A stretch of DNA of 64,000 bases, from positions 1,000,042-1,064,041 of the forward strand of contig RPFO01000240.1 of the NCBI GenBank assembly GCA_009746045.1. Reading direction: 5' to 3'. Made by a program: the position numbers and the translations under genes. Origin of the DNA: Mesostigma viride (lineage: Eukaryota > Streptophyta > Mesostigmatophyceae > Mesostigmatales > Mesostigmataceae). Every line of letters starts with the position of its first letter. Position 1 is the stretch's first letter. The notes under the pieces are model-generated. The model was not told where the DNA came from, did not search any database, and saw only the letters and a program-made list of their open reading frames with translations. Below, piece after piece: positions 9,196 through 21,154 of the stretch.

Positions 9196-12138
9196 GTGTG
9201 TCAATGTGTGTGGTATTCTCCTGTGCAGACGGGCTCCCCAAAGGAGGCCAGTCCCAGCTCCGGCAGCAGCGACAGTCCTTTGGTACACCTGACGCTCCCC
9301 GAGTCCCCGGAAGCCGCCCCAAAGGTGGACAGACCGGTGGTGCACCACACCCCTCCAGCGTCCCCTGAGGACGGCGCCCCAAAGGCGTTCGCGGCGCGGC
9401 GGCTGGCAGCACAGGACGACGGACCTTCTCGGGTGTTGGAAAGGTAGAGGAAACTAATGGGTTTTACACAATGCCTTTTGCTTGGCCTTGCTACCCTTTC
9501 ACCTTGCAGGTGATGAAAGACTGAGCTTGAAGACAATGGAAGAGAGACCAGAAAAAGAGTTTTATTTCAAAGATTTAGAGGTTAGGAAAATAGGTTGAAT
9601 GGAGGTACAATAGAGGTTAAATGGAGGTTCCTGCCCTTAGGGGGCAGTTTCCTTTTATACCTTTTAGGCTAGGAAGGATGACATCAGCAATGACATCATC
9701 ACAGAAGCTTGTAGAAACATCCTAGCATATTCCTAGCATATTCCCAGCATATTCTCAGTATATTCCAGGAATATTCCCGGCATATTCTTAGAACATTCCT
9801 AGAACATTCTAGACATGATCCAATGAGCTGGCATAATAGCTAGATCCCAAGTGTCTACATAATAATGTGTCACATAACATGATTAATAAAGTGACACATC
9901 TCTTCTCCTTGGAGTGACAAGTGTCATGCAATGAGTCTACCCACTTGTCATCATGTAAGTCATAACATGTGTCATCATGAGCTTCCAACACTTGTCAGCT
10001 CATGGACCAAACACTTGTCCAATAGGCCATAGCACCACTTGTCAATCAAATACGTGATGCTACTAGGCTGACTCAGGGTACAAGTCATCCATGTCCAAGT
10101 ATAGGACTATGGCACATGAATATTGATCAGCTCATTGAGCCCGATTCATCTAGCTTGTCATAGCTATCAAATTCCCAGTCCATATGGAATAAATCCAACA
10201 AGAAATAAATCAGGCTGGGATACATTGTGGTCAGGTGGATATAATATCCCTAACATCGGGATTCCGGCCGTGGCAAACGGCTACGCCTGGAAGAAGGAGA
10301 GGCGAGGGTAACAATGGACATGGAGGAATTAGCGCGACAGGCCCGGAACGCCGAGGAGCTCCACAAGGACACCTTCAACCCGAGGATCTTCCTGAGGGAT
10401 TACGGCATGGAGGACGTGACCCTCGATCGGCGGAGGCAGCGATATGGGAAGTTTCCCTCGAATAACCTCGCGGCCTCAGCGCTCGGGTGGCCCAACGACA
10501 GGCAGGAGGCCTTCCGCGAGATGATGGAGCTCCACTGTGGTTTCAAGGTGGAGACTAGGCGGGAGCGCCAGGGGCAGGTGGTGGTCGGCACGGCCTGGGA
10601 GACTCACCAACCCGGGTGTAAGTGCGATGCTTGTATGACCACGCTGACCGCACTCATGGCCTACCCACGAGTGTTCCTCCTGTTGGTTGCGCCGGGGCTG
10701 CGAGAGCGCCTCCGACGCAAATATCACGAATTGCCCCTGGACGGGGCGCTGCGCGGTGCACTCTGCACCGCTAACGGCCAATACTCCCTGCGGCAGGCAT
10801 TCGACCGCGTCCTGCAAATGGATGAAGAAGACGCCAACGGTGGGGAGGAGCATCACGACGAGTGGGATGACGACGACCTGCCCAACATGTTACCGCCGGC
10901 CGCTAGGTCTGACACTCGTGATGGAGAGGGCGCCAGGCGCCCCCCGGGCTTTGAGAACCGCCACCCAGGTCCCCCGCCGGGTCGCACCGCGCGGGAGGAG
11001 ATCGCCCACACTCGGCGACATACGGAACAGGGTGTGCGACTCAGCGGCAGCGGCAGTGACCGGGCGGGACCCAGTGGGCGACCCCATGACCAAGGTCGCG
11101 ATCGGGAGCGTCCCCGTGCCTCCAATGTCCGCCCTGACATGCACGCGTCAGAGAGGTCTTTCCGTCGGGTCCTCGCAGCAGTGCACGGGCCGGCCCGAGA
11201 GGCTGCCCGCCCCGTCGATCGCATGGAGGCTCCAGAGGCCGCCTGTCCTGCACCACAGGGGTTGGCCCCAGCGGTCACCCCCCTACCTGTACGCGGCCAG
11301 ACCTCAGAGATGGCTCGCTCCGTAGAGCGCGACCGGGTCCCAGTGCCCGAGCGGCAGATGGCGCCGGAAGGACAGTGGGTGCAGGGAAGTGAGATCCAGC
11401 CGAGGGTGGGGCGGGTGGTGTCCTATGGAGCGCAACAGCCCCGCACGGAGGTGGTGATCTTCGACTGGAACCTGGCCGGTGTGGTGACTCCCCGGCCGCG
11501 TCCTCCCCATGCAGGAATACGAGGGCTTTGTGCTGGAGTTTCCACCAGGTCCCTGGGGTTTCGAGGATCGCGGCACCTACCGGGAACAACTTAAAATCCG
11601 GCTGCACCCACAACTCCCGTTCCTTCGGCCGCGACAAGTTGCTTCAGGGGGGCTCTGGCCGGTCATTTCCAACGGCGTGACGATGTATTGCCCGGAGGTT
11701 CGGACTTATGACTATTACGTCGCGGGGGCGAAACGCCAGGTGATCCCACCCAAGCTGGCGCCAAACGCGGCTCGGTTCCTGGCCGGGGTGGCAGATGATT
11801 GGATGCTCTCCCATCCACCCCTCCCCCAAGTCGATTGGATGCTGGTTCCGGCGGTGATGCTGGCGATGGGCGAGGAGTACATGCGGGTGCATCACTGTGG
11901 CGCTGTGGATAAGAGGGTGGCCTCCCTCATCTTCACGGTGCCCGCGTACATGGCCGCGTTCCTGGCCATGTGGCCTGATGGCTCCTGGGATCCTCTGTCC
12001 CTCATCGGGCGACGGGATCCGGGGCCTCCTCAGCAATGGGCATTTGAGGAGGAGCTCAGCGCGTACCCGGGTTGCCATGAGGATCGGGCAACCTCCCGGG
12101 GAGAGGCGGCTTACGCCGCCGCCTTGCGCCGTCGCTGA
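9196..12138 (+). pseudogene. ORF3: large unknown protein next to the G0 3' LTR (interrupted by a solo LTR; one frameshift)
   Basis: I do not recognise this protein. Codons 9196-9433 join 10261 onward exactly in frame once the solo LTR and one TCGGG are removed, giving ...DDGPSRDSGRGKRLRL... with a basic patch. The frame continues to about 11510, where a shift leads into 11509-12138, for roughly 700 codons in all. It begins with a Pro/Ser-rich part (SPKEASPSSGSSDSP), then a probably helical region with GCKCDACMTTL, an acidic stretch, an Arg/Pro-rich middle, and a compact C-terminal part with many Trp, Tyr and Met residues. I see no zinc knuckle, membrane anchor or catalytic motif. It lies between pol and the 3' LTR, the env-like slot of gypsy elements. 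A splice-acceptor-like TATTCTCCTGTGCAG ends at 9228. Confidence 0.6.
9434..10255. mobile_element. Solo LTR (TG...CA) inserted in ORF3
   Basis: The sequence begins TGTTGGAAAGG and ends TATCCCTAACA, with exact TCGGG duplications at 9429-9433 and 10256-10260. It is 822 bp, richer in A+T than its surroundings, with repeated ATATTC units near 9725-9800 and no coding capacity. Removing it restores ORF3. No internal region or second LTR is in the window, so it is most simply a solo LTR left by recombination. The element family is unknown. Confidence 0.8.
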
Positions 12139-12450
12139 CTCCCGGAGTGGACATGTGGGCCCCGTTCGTTTTCTTTCTCTTTTTCTTTCTTTTCTTCTTA
12201 ACTGTCTCTGCCGGTAGAGACATTGACTACGTCAAGACTTGTCCTTGCGTGGCGAGTTTTGGGGGGATTGGTTTTACTGGCCCGTTGGAGAACAAGGGTT
12301 GGGACATAGTACCCCTATGGTCAACCTGCGGTCGCGAGGATCATCGACCGCTCGGCTACTCAGCATTAAGTGTTGTGTGTGTTTGTATTTTCCCGTGCTT
12401 CTTCACCTCTATGACGGTAGAGACTACCGTCCCCTGGGGAGGGGGAGGAG
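12139..12450 (+). other. G0 3' untranslated region with polypurine tract
   Basis: This lies between the ORF3 stop and the LTR. It contains GGGTTGGGACATAGTACCCC (12297-12316), shared with three other places in the window, and ends in a polypurine tract (GGGGAGGGGGAGGAG) directly before the LTR. The minus-strand element G2 has the same layout at 21088-21154 and 26474-26880. Confidence 0.7.
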
Positions 12451-13027
12451 TGTTGCGTGCCCGACCCTTGGAACGGGCGCAACAATGGAATAAATTATGT
12501 ATTTTGGCTTGTTGTCATAGTCCGTAGGACTTTGGGACTCATTTCGGGACTTAATTTGGGAATTGTCCCTTGGTCAGGACTTTTGTATGGAACTATGATA
12601 GTTTGTGTGATTCGGACTAGTTATTTTGGGCCTAGGTTGATGTATGAGATCTTCTAGGGGCCGGCGCAGTCGCGCCGCGCTGCGTACTTTACAGCCGGTT
12701 AAGATCTTGTATTCATGCGTGGATTCTGTAGGTGAGGGTCGATGTCGACCCGAGGATCTTGTGTGGACTGCATGTTTCGGAGTTCTCTGGAAGGTCAGCG
12801 CCATGTCGGCGCCTCTTGCCAGCTTGGTGTCAGACCTAGGTGAAATTGGTCCGAGGACGAGAGTCTCGTCCTCTTGGTTCGGAATGAAATGAGTGTGTTA
12901 TCACCTGTCTGAACCTGGGGCATAATGCCAACTGCATTTGGTAGCTCTATCCTAAATGTGGATTGTGTAGATTAATGCAATATTAATCACCGCGAGCCAT
13001 AACAGGCCTAAAGCCACGCCTGTTCCG
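12451..13027 (+). repeat. LTR of gypsy element G0 (3' end undefined)
   Basis: The LTR begins TGTTGCGTGCCCGACCC after the polypurine tract. Its first 40 bases can form a hairpin (TGTTGCG ... CGCAACA). About 400 bp are clearly homologous, in reverse orientation, to 20650-21087. The TTAA element T1 interrupts it or lies at its end, and I cannot place its 3' boundary. A gypsy gag begins at 14797 just beyond T1, so this LTR may be shared by two tandem elements. Confidence 0.7.
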
Positions 13028-14756
13028 TTAACTCGTCGTCTGTCCCAACTCAGTCCTCACAGGAGGACTGAGTTGACAATTTTCAACCGCGTGTAGCGAC
13101 TAGGTGGGGGGTCCATCCCAAATGTTTTGATGTGGATCTGGGGTGTACTAGATATCATTTTGTTGGCAAAAATACTGCATATGTGAAAACTTGACCCGAA
13201 CACCTGAAAATTACACGGACGTTGGGCACCCCTCGCAAATTTGCATTTTTCGGGATAAGAACGAGTGGGAAAAATTCAATCAAATCCTGGTGCATGAAGA
13301 AAAAATATAGGCATGTAAACAACATAGTTCTTGAAGCGTGGCAAAAAACTGGGCTCCATTTGGCCACTGCAACTGCCTGAAACAATTAAAAAACTCTCAG
13401 TCCTCAGGAGAGGAATGGGGCTTTTGCTAACTTTGCTAGCATGTAAGTGCGGTCATACTACATCACCGTGGCCACCAACCATCCCAATCAACTCATTTCC
13501 CTTCAAGCATTACAGGACAACACACTTGCATCATCATACTTCAGGTATATCATACCTTATCATGTAGTGAGAGCCTATGCATGCATGTAGGGAATGGGCT
13601 TGGATACCTACCAACAAAGGGTTATGTTATAAGTGTCAACCACCAATATAATGGGTAGGTTAAGCATATTTCCATTGTTTCTAACAACAATAGATATGGC
13701 TATAACTGTTTTGCCTTGCCATGATGTGGCCAACATAGTTGCTGGCACATGATGGCAGTGGTTCGTCACCAAGACTTTTCACTCACCCGTAAAAGCTTGA
13801 ATGCACCCTTGACGCAGCCCGTGGCCACACAATCATGCAGTATGAACGTAGCAAAAGAATAACTAACATCTATGAAGGTGTTTAAACCTGCACAGCTCCT
13901 AAAACCCTGCACAACTACACTGGGTTAAGGCAAATGCCTGCTAACATCATCTGAAAAGGGGGGTTTAGAGAGGGGCAGGCAACGGTCAAGAAAGAGCATC
14001 AAGACTTGAACCTGACAACGCCTCGCAAGCTTAAACTCATGTAAGAACATCAAGAAACGAAGAGGCAACGATTATCCGGCTTTACCTGGCACGGCTGGCG
14101 TTACCTTGGCCCAGGCGGTGCCCGCAAAAGTGGCACTTTGCGGCACATAGACCATGACGTGACAGAATGGTCGAGATCATCAAATCTATACTGTCACTCA
14201 ATTTATTCTAATACAATTCATGTTAAAATGTAGAAAGAAACCTATCATCCATTGAAATTGCGCCGGAAAGCAAGCGCAGTCATCAATTCCGTCGACCTGC
14301 CTTATCGCAGTTTTTTCCAGCAAGAACAGTGCCGACACCGGGTAAATCGCATCCCCGCGAGCTAAAAATTGATTTATATCATCTTTAGGGCATGTTAAAT
14401 CTATTTCCTGAGTTTGGACGGCTAACTCGTCCGCAAACGTAAACTGCATGCATGGGCGCGAGCCGCCATGGCTAGGTCGTGCACTTCCGGAACTCGCGTT
14501 TCACGTGGAAAAGTACCCTTACCACCTGTACTTTGACCGTATAGTTAGCCGCGCATACCAAATCCAAAAAAATCCCACAAATATGTCCAAGAAAGATCTT
14601 TTCACGTAGTATTTGAATAAATTTTGAGAGAATTTTTTTGTCAAACATTCTGACCGGGGCGAATTTTCTACGAAACCCAAAATTAACTCGGTCCTCTAGA
14701 GAGGACTGAGTTCAACTCAGTCCTCCGTAGAGGACCAGGGACAGACGACGAGTTAA
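13028..14756. mobile_element. TTAA-flanked non-autonomous DNA element T1
   Basis: TTAA stands at 13028-13031 and 14753-14756. The terminal inverted repeats are CTCGTCGTCTGTCCC and its complement, followed by subterminal palindromes built from GAGGACTGAGTT. There is no substantial ORF. TTAA duplication is typical of piggyBac-type transposases, but no transposase is present, so the assignment is inferred from the target site. Confidence 0.7.
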
Positions 14757-15030
14757 TCCCACTCCCAAAGAGTGGTCGCGGTTAGCCAAGAAACCGGTGA
14801 CAACCTACCTTAACAATAGGATCTTTCGTACGACCCGGATGGGTTCGTTACACCACGGGCGCTTAGGGGGTGACAGAAGCAGCGTCACTGCCAGAGGCGA
14901 GGAGACTCATACGCCCGTCCAGCCTCCGGTACCCCAACCACAGCGTCCACGGGCGCTTGACAGCAGCGTGGCCCCCTCGCCCGCGACCGTCGGCAACCTG
15001 AACTTCAGCAGGGTGGCATTGGATGACCCG

Positions 15031-17829
15031 AGTTAGGTTAAATAGTGCCGGAACCTTTTGCCCACTGAGGCAAACCGGTCCGTCACACTATTTTGCCCGG
15101 AATAACCACTTCCGAGCACCCAAGTTAAGGGGTCCGGACGGACCGGAATTATTTCGCGCCAAAAAATTCGCGCCGGTACCCGGCACGTGAAATTGTGGTG
15201 CACGATGCGCGTAACCCTTGCGCCAAGTTGGCCATGGCGACGTGCGTTAGGTAATAAATGCAGTAATATGGCAATAAGACCGCAGAAAATTATGCAGATG
15301 CGTCAAATCAAAGTTTCATCATGATCTTGCGTAGCCGAAGATGCATTATTGACGAGATCGATGCCATTTTTCATCCGCGTTTGCGAGGGGGTCTGGCCCG
15401 GAAATCTTTCCGCAACGAATAAGCAGCAATACATGCCTACAGCGATAATTACAAAGGTTCTTAGTCCCTAGCGATGCAGAAAGCAACGTTCATTAACGGG
15501 GAGATTGAAAATGTTAAAGAACCTTTTATTTTATTACTTTTCCTCGTCATTTTCGGAAAGAAAACGCCAGGTCCTGCTTTATGCGCTGTCAACCCGTCCA
15601 TGGGTGGCTGGCATTTCTTGCGCGCCTTGTCGGGAAAGATAGCATGCCATTGTACGTCTATTATCCAGTGGTTACCCCCGAAGTCTATTGCGTTTAGAAA
15701 TCCCTTTATTCTAAGCTTTCAGCACGGTTTCCTGGAATGGTGCGTTGTTTTGTTCGCCGCTTGCTGCATGCACGTCTCTAGTTTTCCGGCAGCTTTCAAC
15801 CGATTCGCTTACGTTATGCGTGGCAAGCTCTGAAATCCTGTCTAGGATTGGGTAATATCAAGGTAAGCTGCTACGTTAATGTAATGATATATGGAAGGAT
15901 TTGGATGGCAGAGTGCTTATATTGCATATTCAACACGTACCCCGGCATGCCTCGAGGGCGGCATGCAACAAGCTGGCGAGCATATGAACCGTGCGTCTCA
16001 ACGTGCTGGGAAACAAGGTGGCTATACTTCTCTTGCTGGCCATGCTTTGTATATGTGTAAGCTATGCTTACGTGTGTGTCCTCTTTAGATTTGTGGATCA
16101 CAGCCACTATGCTTCACAATCAATGTGCTCTCAAGGATGCTAGCCATGCTTATGAGGATGGCTGCAAGCCATTTCTCTTATGGCTTTGCTGTATTTCGTG
16201 TTTGCGCTTACAGTTCTGTTTTGTTGGTTGGTTTTTGAACGGGGTGATGTGAACCTGCAGGGTTAGAACATTGTGTTATTATTGCTGGTTGATTGAGGCA
16301 TCATCCTCTACTCTAAGTCAGCATAGCACGTGTAGATGAGCATGCTGTTTATGCACCTTATTGTTGAGCATGGTTTACAACCATGGTGAGGTGTGGGGTG
16401 TGGCTAGCATGTACGAGTCACCCATCTAATCCCACATGTTTCTGTTGCTATTGAACGTTGCTTGGGCCTCTAAACATTTCTGTTATTACCAATGAAGATT
16501 GCCAACTATGCTACCATAGTGTGGTGCTGCATGCTATGAATGACCTCTCTAGTACTCAAGGCTCATGCTCAGCTTGATCCTGCATTTGGTGGCTGTTTGT
16601 ATAACTCAATTGGCAGCCGTCTATGTTAGGATTCTGATGATTTGTGGTGGGCAGGTGATGAAAAGGGTTATGTTTGAGCTCATGCCAGTCTATACTAGGG
16701 TTGAGGGGTGGCAGTTGAGGACACTAGTTTATGCCATCAGTCTAGCTCAGAATGACCTGAATTTTGATTCCAAGATAGTTTGCATGATAAATAACTTGCT
16801 GGCACCTTGTTTGCCCCACTTGGTGGTGGGCAAGGTTGTGATTGGTGCAGCCGTTTGGAATAAAACCGTATTTTCGTGCATTTTTTTTTTTCATACAAAA
16901 GAACATAACTGTTCACATACGTGGTCAGAATGAGCTGAAAATTGGTCCCATTGATATTCCCACCCTGTGGAAGTTATTTTTATCTCCCTGGGCCCAACCC
17001 ATGCGTATTTGATTTGATTTTTTTTTTTTAGTCACAAAAAAGACGTATTTTTCGGTAAACTGCATAAGTATGCCCAGACGTGCGATTTTGGTGCTGCAAA
17101 TTAGCTCCATTCTTTGGTCTGGGTGGGGATTTGACAAAAATATGGTGTTTGGTACACAAGTGTGGGGGGGTTGTCCTAGGCAATCCGTGCTTTTAGGGGG
17201 TGTGCGCGCCAAAAAAAGCTCCGTGCACATGTATTGTGATGGGCCTTGAACTCAACAAGTAGCCAGATGCATGCCCAAGGGTCATATTTATGGTCCCCCA
17301 TCATAATTTGCATTGCCAGAATGGGTATTGAGTGCAAAACATGTGTATTCAATTTGGGGGGGGGCAGGTCCGTCCGGACCCCTTAATTCGGCCGAATTAA
17401 CTTGGGTGCTCGGAAGTGGTTATTCCGGGCAAAATAGTGTTCCGGCCCGATTTGCCTCAGGCGGCAAAAAGGTTCCGGCACTATTTAACCTAACTAAAAC
17501 CTGTGCACCTTGGAGGTCAGTCAGGGGTTCGAACCCGGGCAGCTCCGGCGCATTTACATTTGCGTGCTCAGCGGCCTAGGCGGATGTCTCATATTCAACC
17601 CACCCTCCACGAGGCCAGGTTTTAGTTAGGTTAAATAGTGCCGGAACCTTTTGCCCACTGAGGCAAATCGGGCCGGAACACTATTTTGCCCGGAATAACC
17701 ACTTCCGAGCACCCAAGTTAATTCGGCCGAATTAACTTGGGTGCTCGGAAGTGGTTATTCCGGGCAAAATAGTGTTCCGGCCCAATTTGCCTCAGTGGGC
17801 AAAAGGTTCCGGCACTATTTAACCTAACT
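15031..17829. mobile_element. Palindromic AGTT...AACT element PB, containing nested T2
   Basis: ACCCG copies at 15026-15030 and 17830-17834 flank it. Without T2 it holds two 206-bp palindromes (15031-15128 plus 17383-17495, and 17624-17829) around a 128-bp arm (17496-17623). The arm carries AGGGGTTCGAACCCGGG, a tRNA T-arm-like motif. The layout is palindrome-arm-palindrome, the simplest form among these elements and equivalent to LTR-internal-LTR. It interrupts a gypsy gag. No coding capacity. Confidence 0.8.
15129..17382. mobile_element. TTAA-flanked non-autonomous DNA element T2
   Basis: TTAA lies at 15125-15128 and 17383-17386. The inverted ends are GGGGTCCGGACGGACC and its complement. 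The target was the TTAA in the centre of a PB palindrome. The 2.25 kb interior has no convincing ORF. Near the left end CGCGCCAAAAAATTCGCGCC and a CCATGGCGAC segment match T3, and the right ends are also similar (CATATTTATGGTCCCC), so T2 and T3 are one family. Confidence 0.7.
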
Positions 17830-18081
17830 ACCCGGGGTATGAACACCCCTCATCGGTACAGGTGCGACGGACGCACGGTACGCCGTCCAGCTCCGGATCT
17901 CTCCCCCGGTCGCAGCCCCCAGCATTCGGCTCCATCTCCTACAGAGAGGTCGGTGGGCCTAAGATCAACACGGTAAAGGCCCCACCGATGCCCACCTTCA
18001 AGAATGTACCCAAGCTGCACGCAGACATGAAACCGCGAGAGGTCGACGAATGGGGACGCATGTGGCAACAGCAGTATACCG

Positions 18082-19332
18082 AGTTATAAACATCGATTCC
18101 TTACGGAATCGATACTAAGCGCTTAGTGTCGATTCCGTAAGGAATCGATGTATATAACTAAAACTTTTGCTTGCGCCGGCAAGGCTAAGGCCGATACTAG
18201 TCGGGTCATCGAATTGGCTATTCGATTATCGAAGTTGCCTATTCGACCATCGAACTTTCCTATTCGATTATCGAATTTTCCTTATTCGATTGTCGAAATT
18301 TCCTATTCAACGGGGGGTCAGAGGCCAGCGGCCTATCATACTCGGTGCCCAGCGAGCCACCGAACTAGGCCTAGTCGATTATAGCGAGACATCGCGTGGA
18401 AATTAGCCGATTTCGGGGACTTAGCCGATTTTCGGAGCGACGTCGAACAACACAGATGTTTAGCCGGTTGAGCATACCATATCAGTCGAATAGCTAACGC
18501 TAGTTCTCCGCCTAGTCAGCGGAGAGCACTTGCCTTATTCGATTAACACATTAGGCCGAACGATTAGCGTCCGCAACGTTATTCGCAGTACTAGGCGAAA
18601 AATCCACCCCCGGAACGATTCTAGCGGGATTTGAACCCGGGATGCCGGCGTGTCGCAACAGTCTTAGTTATAAACATCGATTCCTTACGGAATCGACACT
18701 AAGCGCTTAGTGTTGATTCCGTAAGGAATCGATGTATATAACTAAGACTGTTGCGACACGCCGGCATCCCGGGTTCGAATCCCGCTAGGATCGTCCCGGG
18801 GGTGGATTTTTCGCCTAGTACTGCGAATAACGTTGCGGACGCTAATCGTTCGGCCTAATGTGCTATGTTAATCGAAAAAGGCAAGTGCTCTCCGCTGACT
18901 AGGCGGAGTACTAGCGCTAGCTATTCGACTGATATGATGTGCTCAACCGGCTAATCATCTGTGTTGATCGACGTCGCTCCGAAAATCGGCTAAGTCCCCG
19001 AAATCGGCTAATTTCCACGCGATGTCTCGCTATAATCGACTAGGCCTAGTTCGGTGGCTCGCTGGGCACCGAGTATGATAGGCCGCTGGCCTCTGACCCC
19101 CTGTCGACTAGGAAATTTTGACAATCGAATAAGGAAAATTCGATAATCAAATAGGAAAGTTCGATGGTCGAATAGGCAACTTTGATACTCGAATAGCCAA
19201 TTCGATGACCCGACTAGTATCGGCCTTAGCCTTGCCGGCGCAAGCAAAAGTTTTAGTTATAAACATCGATTCCTTACGGAATCGATACTAAGCGCTTAGT
19301 GTCGATTCCGTAAGGAATCGATGTATATAACT
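18082..19332. mobile_element. Palindromic AGTT...AACT element PC (foldback, 1251 bp)
   Basis: TACCG copies at 18077-18081 and 19333-19337 flank it. Three 78-bp palindromes (18082-18159, 18666-18743, 19255-19332) separate two arms of about 510 bp that are inverted copies of each other. The whole element is therefore a palindrome of palindromes centred near 18704. Each arm holds CCCGGGTTCGAATCCCG (tRNA T-arm-like) about 30 bp from the central palindrome, plus several imperfect TATTCGATTATCGAA units. It interrupts a gypsy gag, which stays colinear across it. No credible protein. Confidence 0.85.
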
Positions 19333-20417
19333 TACCGTCTGGTGCAATCACAACAGTTGGGAACTTGCCACCTGTGATCTGATCCCGCACGTGGTCAACA
19401 CCTGCATGGACCCCTCGGTGGTGAGCATCTTGAACTGTGAGAGCATCGCATCCCAGTCGTACCCGCAAACCGTGGAGGAGTTGATGGACAGGGTGCGCCG
19501 CAAGTTGATACCCCCAGACGCGGAGCTCCACGAGCGGATCGCCTTCGGCAAGCTGCGCCAGGGGACCACCCCATATCGCGAGTTTCTGTCCAAGTTTGAG
19601 TCCAGCGCTGCTTACCTGACCGACGTGACCTGGTACGAGTACAAGATCAGATTCATTGAGGCACTCAGCCCCGAGCTGCAGGACGAGGTATTCAAGCACT
19701 ACGCGGAGGTTCCTTGGAAGGAGTGGGACATCCTGAATATCCAGAGATACCTTCTGCAGGTGGCCGATGTGGTGACTCGCGGGCGTGCACCCTCAGTGCG
19801 TCGCTTCTTCAGGCCAGCTCCCCCGAGGCGGGTGAATCAGATGTACTCCACGGAGTTCGCCGGCGAGGAGGAGGACGATTACCTCGACGACCCTGATGAT
19901 GGCTACACGGACCAGGGTGTCAACGCGATCGACGCTAGCAAGGCGCGGCGCTTCATGTGCAGCGAGGTGGGACACCTCAAGCGTGACTGTCCCAAGCTCC
20001 GGGGCAAGCACGCCGGTCGCGGTGCAGGGGAGATGGAACCCAGCGTTCGCTTCTCTGGTCCAGCCTTCGGCAGCCGCCCCGACTCCTCCGGTCCCTGGGA
20101 CCGACCCCGCAACGCGGGCGAGCGTGCGGCTCGCCTGCAGCATGCCAGACAAGTCCCGACTCAGTACCAGCAGCCGCGACCGCCCGCGACCAGCTCTACC
20201 AAAGCCGTGTTGCGTGCGGTTAACGAGATTGAGGCGCGGCGACAGTCCTCCTCTTCCGGTCAGACGCACGCCGTGGCTGGCTACGAGTATGACGACGAGG
20301 AGGAGGCTGACGAAGAGGAGGGGGGGGAAGAGGGCGGGCGGTCGGGCGAGGCGGCCTCCCGTAAAATATAGTAGTTAGCGGGGTATACAATATATAGTAA
20401 CACATTTGTAATACCAG

Positions 20418-21087
20418 TGTTACGTCCCAGCCCAGACACACCTAGCCTGAGCTACGTAGCGAAAGATCTACCATGCCGGAATCAGGAAGATTCAAGGTGG
20501 CCTAATGCAGATTGCGCTTCACGACTGAGGTCGTGAGATATCTGGCACCGCGACTTGATGCCAAGCTAATTAATACACACTTATAATGGCTAGCAAGACC
20601 AATTACAAATGGATAGTTGCCCCAGGTTTAATATGAAGGCGTCATCGCACTTTACATTCATCAAACCAAGAGGACGAGACTCTCGTCCTCGGACCAATTT
20701 CACCTAGGTCTGCCACTACGCTGGCAAGGGGCGCCGACATGGCGCCGACCTTCCAAAGCATGCAGTCCACACAAGATCCTCGGGTCGACATCGACCCTCG
20801 CCTACAGAATCCACGCATGAGTACAAGATCTCAACTAGCTATAAAGTACGCAGCGCGGCGCGACTGCACCGGCCCCTAGAAGATACACGCATACAACAAC
20901 CTTAAGGCCCAAAATAACTGGTCCGAATCACACAAACTGTCATAGTTCCATACAAAAGTCCTGACCAAGGGACAATTCCCAAATGAAGTCCCGAAATGAG
21001 TCCCAAAGTCCTACGGACTATGACAACAAGTCAAACTACATAATTTATTCCATTGTTACGTCCGTCCAAAAGGGCCGGGACGTAACA
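20418..21087 (-). repeat. 3' LTR of minus-strand gypsy element G2
   Basis: The LTR is 670 bp and runs TGTTACGTCCCGGCC ... GGCTGGGACGTAACA on the minus strand, with TG...CA ends and a 12-bp inverted terminal repeat. A polypurine tract lies at 21088-21100 (minus strand), so this is the 3' LTR of an element whose body extends rightwards. It is homologous to the LTR at 12451. It lies 46 bp after the gag stop at 20371. Confidence 0.8.
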
Positions 21088-21154
21088 CTCCTCCCCCCCC
21101 ACGTACGGGGGTCGGTAGTCCCTACCGTACAAGAGATAGATAGGAAACAAGTAA

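Larger units (their letters stand above)
14797..20371 (+). pseudogene. Ty3/gypsy gag, split by PB and PC
   Basis: Coding pieces at 14797-15030, 17835-18081 and 19338-20371 make one gag when PB and PC, each with one 5-bp duplication, are removed. The joined protein aligns with the G1 gag: PTFKNVPKLHADM matches LFANLPKLDV, and SWELATCDLIPH continues into LNCESIASQSYP, matching IQCESLASHAYP. Gag would form the particle and bind RNA. Its zinc knuckle reads RRFMCSEVGHLKRDC; the first Cys of the CCHC pattern is Arg (CGC at 19949-19951, one transition from TGC). The tail is acidic (DDEEEADEEEGG). The protease, RT and integrase expected next are absent because the G2 LTR begins at 20418. The first piece may start slightly further upstream. 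Confidence 0.78.

Noticed and set aside
15470-16933. Plus-strand frames of 60-122 codons inside T2
   Set aside because: They are not conserved in the related T3, have no domain and lie in a non-autonomous element.
18167-18406. A small protein-coding gene in each PC arm
   Set aside because: The two nearly identical frames on opposite strands arise because the arms are inverted copies; composition follows TTCGATTATCGAA repeats and there is no protein-like pattern.
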